The notes under the pieces were generated by a model. That model searched no databases. It was not told where the DNA came from and saw only the letters and a program-made list of their open reading frames with translations. From Streptomyces sp. NBC_01255 (GTDB lineage Bacteria; Actinomycetota; Actinomycetes; Streptomycetales; Streptomycetaceae): a stretch of 64,000 nt of DNA. This document shows, one piece after another, positions 34,014-42,498 of this stretch. The translations under genes and the position numbers were made by a program. The DNA is taken from positions 4,960,001 to 5,024,000 of the forward strand of contig NZ_CP108474.1 of NCBI RefSeq assembly GCF_036226445.1. Reading direction: 5' to 3'. Position 1 is the first letter of the stretch, and every line of letters starts with the position of its first letter.

Positions 34014-35342
34014 ATGACGCAGATCATCAAGGGGGGAAACCTTCCGCTCAGCGGCGAGCCGATGCGGGTCGCCGTCGTACGCCGGTCCGACGGGCCGGGA
34101 GCGCCGGAGGTGGACGCGGCGGCGCTGCTCGTCGGCGCGGACGGCAAGGTCAGGGGCCGGGAGGACCTGGTCTTCTACAACCAGTCCGCGCACGTCGGCA
34201 GCGGCGTGCGGCTGACGGGGAACGTCCGGGGCGAGGGCGGGGCGGTCGCGGACTGGCTGGAGATCGACCCCGACCGCGTGGAGCCGGCCGTGGAGCGGAT
34301 CGTGGTCGCGGCGTCCTGCGACGACGCGACGTTCGGTGAGGTCGAGGACCTGTACCTGCGCGCGGTGAGCGCGACCACCGGGGAGCAGCTGGCGCTGTAC
34401 GCGGTCGAGGACGCGACGACGGAGACGGCGATCCTGCTGGGCGAGTTCTACCGCAGGGCCGGCGGGTGGAAGTTCCGCGCGGTGGGTCAGGGGTACGACT
34501 CCGGACTGCCGGGCCTGGCCGAGGACTTCGGATTCGCGGTGCCGGAGGAGACGGTGGAGGCGCCGGAGTTGGAGGCGGAGGAGGCGGAGGTGCCGGTGCC
34601 GGCCCCCGTGCCCGCGCCGGCCCCCGTGGATGCACCGGCCCCCGTGCCCCTCGCCGTCGGGGCCGTCGGCAAGGTGCACGGGCCCGCGTCGCTCTCCGTG
34701 CCGTCCCTCGGGGTGCCCCTGGCGCGGCGCAACGACCTGCCCGAGGAGATGGGGCCCGAGTTCGCGCCCGTCGAGTTCTCGGACCGTGGGAAGGAGGAGA
34801 TCGACCCCGGTCTCACCCTCCCCAAGGGCTTCGTCGTCGTCGACGTGCTGAGGAAGGGCGACGGGTACATCGAGGTCGTCACGCTGACCGTGCGCGGGCG
34901 CCGATGGCGGGAGGTCCTGAGCAGCACCCTCCCGGACCTGCACGGGGTAGGCGTCTTCCACCACGACGGCCGGACGCCGCTGCGGCTGCGGGTCGACGCG
35001 CCGGGTATGGCCGCGTGGACGATCAGGCTCCGGCCGGTGTCGACCCTGCGTGCCTTCGACGGCCCCGTGGAGGGTTACGGGCCGGACGTCCTGGCCCACA
35101 CCGGCGACGAGACCGACGTCAGGTTCCGGTTCCGGGGCGACGAGGACAAGGAGGGGTACTTCGGTGTGAACGTCCACCGGCGCGGCGGACACTGGCAGCA
35201 CTCGTTCAGCAGGCGGGACCGGGGGCGCGGCGGCGGTTCGATCCCCCGGGGCCCCCGCCTGCTGGTGGTCGAGGCCGACGGCGGCTGGTCCATGGAGCCC
35301 GGCCCGTCGAGGATCGCGAGCTTCTGGACCCGCCGCCGCTAG
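34014..35342 (+). CDS. TerD-domain protein with Pro/Ala linker and second C-terminal domain
   Basis: The 442-aa protein begins with a TerD/CABP domain (about residues 1-180: 'IIKGGNLPLSGEPMRV', 'DLVFYNQSAHVGSGVRLTG', ending 'GYDSGLPGLAEDFGF'). A VPAP-rich linker follows (about 190-220) and then a beta-rich domain of about 190 residues of unknown fold. TerD proteins bind Ca2+ and belong to tellurite-resistance or stress systems; no other ter gene is present here. A CATGAT box lies 6 nt before ATG 34014. The gene starts 16 bp after fbiC. Confidence 0.85.
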   Translation: MTQIIKGGNLPLSGEPMRVAVVRRSDGPGAPEVDAAALLVGADGKVRGREDLVFYNQSAHVGSGVRLTGNVRGEGGAVADWLEIDPDRVEPAVERIVVAASCDDATFGEVEDLYLRAVSATTGEQLALYAVEDATTETAILLGEFYRRAGGWKFRAVGQGYDSGLPGLAEDFGFAVPEETVEAPELEAEEAEVPVPAPVPAPAPVDAPAPVPLAVGAVGKVHGPASLSVPSLGVPLARRNDLPEEMGPEFAPVEFSDRGKEEIDPGLTLPKGFVVVDVLRKGDGYIEVVTLTVRGRRWREVLSSTLPDLHGVGVFHHDGRTPLRLRVDAPGMAAWTIRLRPVSTLRAFDGPVEGYGPDVLAHTGDETDVRFRFRGDEDKEGYFGVNVHRRGGHWQHSFSRRDRGRGGGSIPRGPRLLVVEADGGWSMEPGPSRIASFWTRRR

Positions 35343-35356
35343 CGGGGTGTCGTGCG

Positions 35357-36433
35357 CTACCCGACCAGCAGGTCCCTCTTCAGCTCCTTGAGCTCCTGCT
35401 GGTCGAGGCCGAGGCCCTTCCGCAGGTACGCGCGGAAGGAGCCGTACTCCTCCTCGACCTCCGCGAAGCTCGCGTTGAGGTACGCGGGGCGGACGTCGAG
35501 GAGGGGCTTGTAGACGGCGGCCTGCTGGGCCGGGAGGTGGGAGAGGATCGCCTCGTTGGCGGCGGCCCGGTAGGTGTTGCTGGCCAGGTAGTCCGCCATG
35601 ACCGTCTCCTCGGGGACGCCGAGGGCGGTGAGCAGGGCCGCGTTCGACCAGCCGGTGCGGTCCTTGCCCGCGGTGCAGTGGAAGAGGACGCCCCGGCGGT
35701 CGTCGTCGGCGATGCCGTCGTAGACGGCGGTGTAGGCGGTACGGGCGGTGCCGCCGCTCACCATGAAGCGGTTGCCCTCGACCATCATCGCCTCGGCCTC
35801 GGCGGGGCTCTTCGGCATGGAGGTGAAGGTGCCGGAGCCCGCGAGGACGTCGGCGACGACATGCGTCGCGCCGGCCGGGACGCGGTCCGGGGCGGCGGTC
35901 CGCTCGGACTCCATGCGCAGGTCGAAGACGGTCCGGACGCCGAGCCGCCTCAGCTTGGCGAGGTCGGCGTCGGTGAGCTTCTCCAGCGAGTCGGAGCGGT
36001 AGACCTCGCCCATCTTCACCCACTGGCCGTCGCGGGTCCGGTAGCCGCCCGCGTCACGGAAGTTGACGGTGCCCTGGAGGCGTATCAGCCGGTCGGCGAG
36101 GCGCAGCGACGTGCCCCGGTCGGGGACGAGGTCGAACCAGCGGCGGTCGGCGCCGGCCAGGCCGGAGACGGTGACGGAGCCGGTGGCGCCGCCGCGGGCG
36201 ACGGTACGGCCGCCGGTGCGGATCGTGACGCCGCGGGTGCCGGGGGCGGACCACGTGACGGTGTAGGTGCCGCCGGCGTTCTCGGTGACGGTCGCGGCGG
36301 TGAAGGGGATCCGCTGCTGCGTGTGAGCCGGTCCGTGGCGGTGCGCGGAGGCGGTGGGCGCGGTGATGCCGACGAGCAGTGCGGCGGCGAGGGCCGCGGT
36401 CGAGAGGGTCTTGACTCGTGTCACGGGGTTCAT
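35357..36433 (-). CDS. Secreted tyrosine-protein phosphatase
   Basis: The 358-aa precursor has a signal peptide (about 1-30, ending ASAH), an Ig-like beta segment (about 40-115), and a phosphatase domain with 'GTVNFRDAGGY' and the catalytic loop HCTAGKDRTG (Cx5R). This is the family of bacterial tyrosine phosphatases related to lipid-phosphate and phosphotyrosine enzymes of the PtpB/Iphp type. The substrate may be phosphotyrosine or phosphoinositide; it acts outside the cell. It converges on the TerD gene with a 14-bp gap. Confidence 0.9.
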   Translation of the reverse strand: MNPVTRVKTLSTAALAAALLVGITAPTASAHRHGPAHTQQRIPFTAATVTENAGGTYTVTWSAPGTRGVTIRTGGRTVARGGATGSVTVSGLAGADRRWFDLVPDRGTSLRLADRLIRLQGTVNFRDAGGYRTRDGQWVKMGEVYRSDSLEKLTDADLAKLRRLGVRTVFDLRMESERTAAPDRVPAGATHVVADVLAGSGTFTSMPKSPAEAEAMMVEGNRFMVSGGTARTAYTAVYDGIADDDRRGVLFHCTAGKDRTGWSNAALLTALGVPEETVMADYLASNTYRAAANEAILSHLPAQQAAVYKPLLDVRPAYLNASFAEVEEEYGSFRAYLRKGLGLDQQELKELKRDLLVG

Positions 36434-36598
36434 GCCGTGGATCGTTCAAGTCACGACCAAACCTCGGGTGAACTGCGGTCAAAAGTGGACTGACGGGCGT
36501 CCGATCACATAACGCTTCGGCCCCCGAACGCTCGTACCCGGTCGATTACAGTGCGGCAAGGAACCGTCAGCGAACCGCCGACCGGGGGAGGGCACGTC

Positions 36599-37717
36599 GT
36601 GGCGACGACAGCCGCAGCCGTGTGGGGCCGCGCCGAACAGCAGGACTTCCGGGCCCGCGTCAGGGGCTGTCTCCTCGGCGGAGCCGTCGGCGACGCGCTG
36701 GGCGCCGGGGCCGACGGCCTCACCCTCGCGGAGACGCGGGAGGCCCACGGACCTGACGGACTGACCGAGCCCGTCCCCGCGTACGGCAGGCGGGGCGCCG
36801 TCACCGCCGCCACCCAGATGAGCCTGTTCACCGTCGACGGCCTCATCCGCGCACAGGTCCGCCGCGACACCGGCGCCTGGCACCCGCCGACCGACGTCCA
36901 CCGGGCGCACCTGCGCTGGGCCGCCACACAGCGCGACTGGGGCCCGGACGAGCGCCGCAAGGACAACGGCTGGCTCGCCCGCGAGGAGTGGCTCTACGCC
37001 CGCCGCAACCCGCCCCGCGCCTGCCTCACCGGCCTCGGCGACGAGCTCCTCGGCACCCTCGACAAGCCCAAGAACCCGGAGGCCGCCGACTCCGGCGCGC
37101 TCGTCCGCTCGGCGCCCTTCGGGCTCCTCGTCGGCTGGGAGCCGCAGCTCGTCTGCCAGCTCGCGGTGGAGTGCGCGGCGCAGACGCACGGCGCCCCGGC
37201 GGCCACGCTCGCGGCGGGCGCCCTCGCGGTCACGGTGCACGGTCTCGCGCGCGGCGCCTCCGTCGAGGCGGCGGTGGCCTCGGCCGTGCAGCAGGTCGCG
37301 GAGCGCCCCGGCCACGAACCGGTGACCGAGGCCCTCACGGGGGCCCTCGGAGCCGTACGGGAAGGGGCGCCGGACGCGGAGCGGGTGGCGGGTCTCGGGG
37401 CGGACGAGGACCGGGCCGAGGGGCAGCTGGCGGCGGCCGTCTACTGCGCCCTGGTCGGCGAGGACGTCCGGCACGGGCTGCGGCTGGCCGTGAACCACGA
37501 CGGGCCCTCGTCGGTCACGGGGGCGCTCACCGGCGCGCTGCTCGGCGCCCTGCACGGCGAGACGGCCCTCCCGCCGGCCTGGCTGGCCGAACTGGAGGGC
37601 CGCGCGACGGTCCTTGAGCTGGCGGACGACTTCTCGATGGAGATGACGCAGGGCGCCGCCCTGCACTCCGCCACGGAAGCCTCCCCGGGCTGGCTGGCGC
37701 GCTACCCGCGGGGCTGA
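36599..37717 (+). CDS. ADP-ribosylglycohydrolase family protein
   Basis: The 372-aa protein has the opening motif 'RGCLLGGAVGDALGAGADG' and 'DDEDRAEGQLAAAVYCALVG' cut across its C-terminal half. The late motif 'VNHDGPSSVTGALTGALLG', with the Asp pair and SxT, is characteristic of ADP-ribosylglycohydrolases (DraG/ARH3 fold). The early acidic pair of the family is less clear here. It probably removes ADP-ribose from a protein or nucleic acid target. GTG 36599 is preferred because GGGGGAG is 9 nt upstream; 36551 is possible. A TACAGT box (36546-36551) may be its -10. Confidence 0.85.
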   Translation: MATTAAAVWGRAEQQDFRARVRGCLLGGAVGDALGAGADGLTLAETREAHGPDGLTEPVPAYGRRGAVTAATQMSLFTVDGLIRAQVRRDTGAWHPPTDVHRAHLRWAATQRDWGPDERRKDNGWLAREEWLYARRNPPRACLTGLGDELLGTLDKPKNPEAADSGALVRSAPFGLLVGWEPQLVCQLAVECAAQTHGAPAATLAAGALAVTVHGLARGASVEAAVASAVQQVAERPGHEPVTEALTGALGAVREGAPDAERVAGLGADEDRAEGQLAAAVYCALVGEDVRHGLRLAVNHDGPSSVTGALTGALLGALHGETALPPAWLAELEGRATVLELADDFSMEMTQGAALHSATEASPGWLARYPRG

Positions 37718-37733
37718 CGGGCGGTGGGACCCG

Positions 37734-39305
37734 CTAGCCGAGGGGCTGATCGGCGGCCTGCCCGGGCCCGCCCTGCGCGGGCACGGAGGCGGCGGCCGAT
37801 CCGCCGTCCCCGTCCTCGTCCCCGTCCGGATCCGTGCCGATCCGGTGCAGGAGCGCGTCCCGCTCCGGGGTGTCCTCCGGCCGGACGAAGCCGATGAGGA
37901 CGTACAGGACGAGGGAGGTGGCGAGCGGCGAGACGATCTGGATCTGGAGCTCGATGCCGTCGAGGCCGTAGTTGGTGAGCCAGAAGACGAAGAGTCCGGC
38001 CGCCCAGGAGACGAGGGCCGCGGTCGGCCCGGACTTCCGGAAGGTCTTCAGGAGGCCCAGCATGAACGGGATGGCGATCGGGCCCATCAGACCGGCCACC
38101 CACTTGATGACGACGGTGATGATGTCCTTGAAGGTGGGGGAGTTGACCTGGGTGGCGACCGCCATCGACAGGGCGAGGAAGGCGATCGTCGACCAGCGCG
38201 CGGCGAGCAGCCCGGCCTGCTGGGTCCAGCTCCGCGCGGCCTTGCTGAGGACGGGGGCGATGTCCCGGGTGAAGACGGCCGCGATGGCGTTGGCGTCGGA
38301 GGAGCACATGGCCATCGTGTGCGAGAAGAAGCCGACGATGACCAGGCCGAGCAGTCCGTGCGGGAGCAGTTGCTCGGTCATCAGGGCGTAGCTGTCGGAG
38401 GCGTCGGGCTTCTTCGGGTCGACGAGCAGCGGCGCGACCCACATGGGGAAGAAGAGGACGAGCGGCCAGACGAACCACAGGACGGCGGAGAGCCGGCCGG
38501 AGCGGGTGGCCTCGCGGGCGTTGGGGGTGGCCATGTAGCGCTGGGCCTGGTTCCACATGCCCCCGCTGTACTCGAAGGTCTTGATGAAGAGGTACGCGAG
38601 GAGGAAGGTCAGCGTGTACGGGCCGGCGGTGGGCGCCGTGTGCCCCTGGAGCTCGGGCCGGTCCCAGACGTCCCACAGCGCGCTGATCCCGCCGAGCTTG
38701 GCGAGGACCGCGACGAGCATGGCGATGCCGGCGAAGAACTGGATGACGAACTGGCCGAGTTCGGTGAGGGCGTCGGCCCACAGGCCGCCGACCGTGCAGT
38801 AGATGCCGGTGATGACACCGGTGATGAGGATGCCCTCGTTGAGGGAGATCCCGGTGAAGACGGAGAGCAGGGTGGCGATGGCGGCCCACTTGGCGCCGAC
38901 GTCGACGATCTTCAGGAGGACGCCGGACCAGGCGAGCGCCTGCTGGGTCGGGAGGTTGTACCGGTTCTTCAGGTACTCCAGCGGGGAGGCCACGTGGAGC
39001 CGGGAGCGGAGCCGGTTGAGGCGGGGCGCGAAGAGGTGGGCGCCGATGGCTATGCCGATGGCGATGGGGAAGGACCAGGTGACGTACGAGGTGACGCCGT
39101 AGGTGTACGCGATGCCGGCGTACCCGGTGAACATGACGGCGCTGTAGCCGGACATGTGGTGCGAGATGCCGGAGAGCCACCAGGGCATCTTGCCGCCGGC
39201 GGTGAAGAAGTCGGAGACGTTGTCCACGCGCTTGTGGGACCAGACGCCGATCGCGACCATCACGCCGAAGTAGCCGATGAGCACGGCCCAGTCGAGACTG
39301 TTCAT
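37734..39305 (-). CDS. Sodium:solute symporter (SSS family)
   Basis: The 523-aa protein has about 13 hydrophobic helices and starts 'LDWAVLIGYFGVMVAIGVW', with 'SDFFTAGGKMPWWLSGISHH' and 'MWNQAQRYMATPNAREA'. These are features of the SSS transporters related to SLC5. The solute (a sugar, carboxylate or similar) cannot be told from sequence. ATG 39305 has GGAGGGGG upstream. Its promoter lies in an unusually repeat-rich 174-bp gap. Confidence 0.9.
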   Translation of the reverse strand: MNSLDWAVLIGYFGVMVAIGVWSHKRVDNVSDFFTAGGKMPWWLSGISHHMSGYSAVMFTGYAGIAYTYGVTSYVTWSFPIAIGIAIGAHLFAPRLNRLRSRLHVASPLEYLKNRYNLPTQQALAWSGVLLKIVDVGAKWAAIATLLSVFTGISLNEGILITGVITGIYCTVGGLWADALTELGQFVIQFFAGIAMLVAVLAKLGGISALWDVWDRPELQGHTAPTAGPYTLTFLLAYLFIKTFEYSGGMWNQAQRYMATPNAREATRSGRLSAVLWFVWPLVLFFPMWVAPLLVDPKKPDASDSYALMTEQLLPHGLLGLVIVGFFSHTMAMCSSDANAIAAVFTRDIAPVLSKAARSWTQQAGLLAARWSTIAFLALSMAVATQVNSPTFKDIITVVIKWVAGLMGPIAIPFMLGLLKTFRKSGPTAALVSWAAGLFVFWLTNYGLDGIELQIQIVSPLATSLVLYVLIGFVRPEDTPERDALLHRIGTDPDGDEDGDGGSAAASVPAQGGPGQAADQPLG

Positions 39306-39330
39306 TGAGCCCCCTCCAAGGGGTCCGGTC

Positions 39331-39422
39331 CGCCTTGTGAACGCCGTTCATGGTGTGGCGAGTCACAAGGCGGGGACAATGCAATGGAGGGTCAAGGGAC
39401 AGTAAAATCGTTCTGTTTACTG
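39331..39422. promoter_or_regulatory. Nested inverted repeats upstream of the symporter gene
   Basis: CGCCTTGTGA (39331-39340) pairs with TCACAAGGCG (39363-39372). Inside it lies TGAAC-GCC-GTTCA (39338-39350), a classic regulator-type dyad. Further out, CAGTAAA (39400-39406) pairs with TTTACTG (39416-39422), flanked by GGGTCA and TGACCC. The part from 39395 to 39445 is AT-rich for this genome. The first dyads probably bind a regulator of the symporter gene; the last could be a terminator of the SDR gene or an operator. Confidence 0.5.
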
Positions 39423-39479
39423 ACCCTTGTTCACATCTATGAATTTATGGAGGGGGTGGCGGAGAGGCTCCGCGCCGGG

Positions 39480-40262
39480 TCAGCGCATCAACTCCCCGGC
39501 GTTGACCAGCAGGGACTGGCCCGTGATGGCCCGCGCCCGGTCCGAGGCGAGGAAGGCCGCGGCCTCCGCCACGTCCCCGTCCGTCGCCAGCTCCGGCAGC
39601 GCCATCCGCTCGGTGAGCCGGGCCAGGACCTCCGCCTCCGGCACTCCCTCGGAGTCCGCGGCGAACCGCACGTACGCCTGGACCGGCGGCCCCCACATCC
39701 ACCCCGGCAGCACGGTGTTGACCCGGATCCGGTGCGGCCCCAGCTCGTGCGCGAGGGAGTACATCGCCGAGGTCAGCGCCCCCTTCGAGGCCGCGTACGC
39801 CGCCTGCCGCACCTGCGTGGGGGCGGCGATCGCCGACTGCGTACCGATCAGGACCACGGAACCGCCCCGTTCCTTGAGTGCCGGCAGGCAGGCCCGGGTC
39901 ATCCGCAGCGTACCGAGCAGATTGACGTCCAGGACGGCCTGCCAGGTCGCGAAGTCGGCGTCCTCCAGGCCCCCGAAGTAGGAGTCCCACGCGGCGACGT
40001 GGACGACGGCGTCGACCCCGCCGAACCGCTCGACGGCGAGGGAGGCGAGGGCCGCGCACTGCTCCTCGTCGGTGATGTCGGTGGCTCGGTACGCGGTACG
40101 GCGCCCCTCCGGGTCGATCTCGGCGGCGGACTTGGCGAGGTTCGCCTCGGTACGCGCGCCGAGCACCGCGTTCCCGCCGTCCCGCACCACCGTCTCGGCG
40201 ATCCGATGACCGAGCCCGGCCCCGACCCCCGACACGACGACCGTCTTCCCCTGGAGCAGCAT
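39480..40262 (-). CDS. SDR family oxidoreductase
   Basis: The 260-aa SDR has 'KTVVVSGVGAGLGHRIAET' (TGxxxGxG variant with SGVGAGLG), the catalytic 'YAASKGALTSAMYSLAHEL' and 'IRVNTVLPGWMWGP'. GAGGAGGG precedes ATG 40262. Operator copy 8 lies 30 bp upstream, making it a member of the regulon although it is 20 kb from the LLM/SDR cluster. It is different from the SDR at 19126. The likely step is alcohol or ketone redox in the same pathway. Confidence 0.9.
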   Translation of the reverse strand: MLLQGKTVVVSGVGAGLGHRIAETVVRDGGNAVLGARTEANLAKSAAEIDPEGRRTAYRATDITDEEQCAALASLAVERFGGVDAVVHVAAWDSYFGGLEDADFATWQAVLDVNLLGTLRMTRACLPALKERGGSVVLIGTQSAIAAPTQVRQAAYAASKGALTSAMYSLAHELGPHRIRVNTVLPGWMWGPPVQAYVRFAADSEGVPEAEVLARLTERMALPELATDGDVAEAAAFLASDRARAITGQSLLVNAGELMR

Positions 40263-40291
40263 CCGGACCCTCCTCGACCCTGGCCAAGCAT

Positions 40292-40306
40292 CTGACGGTC
40301 CGTCAG
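40292..40306. promoter_or_regulatory. Regulon operator copy 8
   Basis: CTGACGGTCCGTCAG is upstream of the SDR at 39480-40262. Its partner, copy 9, lies 975 bp away on the other side of the recombinase pseudogene. Confidence 0.7.
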
Positions 40307-40352
40307 GGTAGAGGGGGTGCGTGCAGGAGAGAAGATGCTTGGACGTATTCGG

Positions 40353-41142
40353 TCAGTCCAGGTAGTGCGGATGGATGTGGTCCGGGTTGAACGGGGCTCG
40401 CCCTTTGCCCGACGGCATCACATGGATGGCTCTGAAGATCTCCCCCACCAAGGCGCGGCGTTGCTCCAGCCCTCCAGCTCGCCACTCGTTTTCGTAGTCT
40501 CGCTCACGGCGGCGCCGGGCACGGGAGCCGTGAGTCGCCAGCTCGCCCTCCAGTCGGTCGAGTTCGGCGTTCATGGAGGCGAGGGCTTGGTAGTAGTCGT
40601 CAGGGCGCAGTCCCTGCACCCGATCCGAGCCCTCGGCCCACGACGATGTGAGGTCCCGCTTGCGGGCGGAGATGTCCGAGATCCGAGTTCGGAGGGTCTC
40701 CGCGAGACCGTCCTGTTCCGGACTTTCTTCCCGTGTCGGCGGCTTCGTCGAGTCCGTCGATCTCGCCCGACAGCAGGTCGCTGAGCATGCGCCGGAAGGC
40801 GGGACGGATCACCATCCAGTCGGCCGTGCCATCGCTCTTCGTGAGCCGCTTCTTCTTGAACGCCCCGGTGTCGTTCTCTCGGTAGACCTGAGCGAAGGGA
40901 CCCCAGGCGAGGTCGATGCGCTTCCGGTCGACGTCCTGCAGCTGGAGGTCGATCCCTTTCTCGTCGCCGCGTCGGTCGCAGGAGGTTCGTAGGTAGCAGC
41001 CGGGGCGCTGTGGGACGTACCGGCGTAACGAGTCTCCGACGGCGAGCGCAACCGCCGTGCGGTTCCGAACACGCTCAGGGATCACCACGCCATCCCAAGA
41101 TGCGTCGAGCTCGGTCGAATCGGTGGCGTCGAAGGTGTTCAT
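40353..41142 (-). pseudogene. Serine recombinase/integrase, internally deleted and frameshifted
   Basis: The N-terminal part (41142 to about 40740) reads as a serine-recombinase catalytic domain remnant: 'CYLRTSCDRRGDEKGIDLQL', then 'YRENDTGAFKKKRL', then 'RPAFRRMLSDLLSGEIDGL', matching the usual 'RPAFDRMLADL..G.IDGV' block. The frame then jumps, and a C-terminal coiled-coil and tail continue in another frame (about 40730-40353: 'ETLRTRISDISARK', 'LEQRRALVGEIFRAIHVMPS'). The zinc-ribbon and DNA-binding middle of such proteins, normally some hundreds of residues, is missing. ATG 41142 has GGAG upstream. It is inactive as an integrase. Confidence 0.8.
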
Positions 41143-41266
41143 GGTTTCTCCGGGTGCGAAGGGTATGCACCCGGAATCTAAGACCCAACGGTGACTTTGT
41201 GGGTGCAATGAGTAGTTGTCGTCCGCAAGGTGGATCGCTCGCGCAGGCGTTCCCACCCGCCAGTAT

Positions 41267-41281
41267 CTGACGTACCGTCAG
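41267..41281. promoter_or_regulatory. Regulon operator copy 9
   Basis: CTGACGTACCGTCAG lies 38 bp before the ATG of the gene at 41320. Copies 8 and 9 stand on both sides of the recombinase remnant, upstream of divergent genes. Confidence 0.7.
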
Positions 41282-41319
41282 GTATGTTCGGTTGAGTCGT
41301 ATCTGGCGTGGGAGGGTGC

Positions 41320-42174
41320 ATGGAAGCGAGTGATCGCGAGGAGCGACACCTGGAGATGTACGCGGAGTTGGCGTCGGTCGGCCCGTATGGCGTGAAGGTC
41401 GGACACGCCTTGATCACCATGGTCGAACCGCATGTCGGGCATGAGCGGGCGTACCACAGATGGTACGAAGATGATCATTACATCGCTGGAGCCATGGCCA
41501 TGCCCTGGATGTACGCGGGCCGGCGCTGGGTCGCCACCCGCGAGCTCCAGGAGCTGCGCCGGCCGGAGAAGTCCGCCGTCGCGCAGCCCGTCACCGCGGG
41601 CTGCTACCTCTCCACGTACTGGATCACCGACGGCCGCTACGACGAGCACATGAAGTGGACCGTCGCCATCAACAAGCGGCTCAACCGCGACGCCCGCGTC
41701 CACCAGGACCGCACGCACGTCTTCACGGCGTTCCAGGACCACGAGGCGACCGTGTACCGCGACGGGGCGGGCGGCCCGCGCGACTTCCACGCCCTCGACC
41801 ACCCCTACCAGGGCCTGATTCTCCAGGTCGTCGACACCGAGGGCCCCGAGGCCCGGGCCGCGCTCCTCGACCGGCTGCGCTCGCGGGAGCTGCCCCGGCG
41901 GCTGGCCGGGTCACCGGCGGCGATGGTGACGGTCTTCCGTCCGACCCCGCTGCCCGGCGACCGGATGACGTACGTGAAGCAGGTGGAGGGCGTCGACACC
42001 CGGCTGACCCTGCTCTGGTTCCTGGAGCAGGACCCGCGCGCATGCTGGACGGAGCACTTCGCGGACCTGGAGAACCTCGGGGGCGCCGGGGGAGACGGGT
42101 GCCGGGTGGAACTCGTGGCGCCGTTCATCCCGACGGTGCCGGGGACGGACCGGTACGTGGACGAACTGCGCTGA
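41320..42174 (+). CDS. Regulon gene of unknown function (EthD/dimeric alpha-beta-barrel-like)
   Basis: The 284-aa protein shows two parts with a similar start: 'GHALITMVEPHVGHERAYHR' and 'LILQVVDTEGPEARAALLD', as expected for a pair of ferredoxin-like alpha-beta-barrel modules. It also has conserved-looking Trp/His pairs in 'HRWYEDDHYIAGAMAMPWMY'. EthD-like proteins of this type accompany monooxygenases, but I cannot assign a function. ATG 41320 follows GGAGG by 4 nt; GTG 41308 is an alternative. It carries operator copy 9 and belongs to the same regulon by that criterion. Confidence 0.7.
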   Translation: MEASDREERHLEMYAELASVGPYGVKVGHALITMVEPHVGHERAYHRWYEDDHYIAGAMAMPWMYAGRRWVATRELQELRRPEKSAVAQPVTAGCYLSTYWITDGRYDEHMKWTVAINKRLNRDARVHQDRTHVFTAFQDHEATVYRDGAGGPRDFHALDHPYQGLILQVVDTEGPEARAALLDRLRSRELPRRLAGSPAAMVTVFRPTPLPGDRMTYVKQVEGVDTRLTLLWFLEQDPRACWTEHFADLENLGGAGGDGCRVELVAPFIPTVPGTDRYVDELR

Positions 42175-42212
42175 ACTTCTGCGCCGACCTTCTGCGCTGA
42201 ACTTCTGCGCCG
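42168..42212. repeat. 19-bp direct repeat at the 3' end of the regulon gene
   Basis: The 19-mer GCGCTGAACTTCTGCGCCG occurs at 42168-42186 and 42194-42212, with a diverged third part (GACCTTCTGCG) between. The first copy overlaps the stop codon. It is probably a slippage product. Confidence 0.65.
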
Positions 42213-42297
42213 GGAAAGGGCCGAGCCCCCTCGGCCAGGACGGCGGACCGGTCGAGAGGGCTCTTCGGGTACTGCGGTGAAGACGGGTGCATCGGGG

Positions 42298-42498
42298 TCA
42301 GAGGGCCCCGTTGCTCACCTCGCCGACGAAGGCGTTCCACGATCCCGGTCCGAAAGAGAGGGACGGGCCTTCGGGAGCCTTGGAGTCACGCACCGCGATG
42401 GCGGCCACGACCGGGGACTTCACTTCGACGCAGGCGCCGTTCCCGCCGGAGTACGAAGACTTCGTCCACACGTCCGTCGCACCCTGAAAAATCGCCAT
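42298..42498 (-). CDS. DUF397 protein
   Basis: The 66-aa protein has the DUF397 core 'TDVWTKSSYSGGNGACVEVK' and 'AIAVRDSK', and ends 'SWNAFVGEVSNGAL'. DUF397 proteins usually stand next to an XRE/DUF5753 regulator, here upstream at 42690. They have been proposed to act as antitoxin-like partners. ATG 42498 has a weak ribosome site; longer starts are possible. Confidence 0.88.
   Translation of the reverse strand: MAIFQGATDVWTKSSYSGGNGACVEVKSPVVAAIAVRDSKAPEGPSLSFGPGSWNAFVGEVSNGAL

Noticed and set aside
31733..34147. Long antisense open frame opposite fbiC
   Set aside because: It is a shadow of the fbiC frame, with low-complexity Gly/Val/Asp content and no start with a ribosome site.
40600..41256. 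Reading frame as an intact hypothetical protein of about 200 aa
   Set aside because: Its N-terminal part is a recombinase domain and its C-terminal 50 residues are an out-of-frame reading of the coiled-coil part; the real C-terminus continues in another frame.
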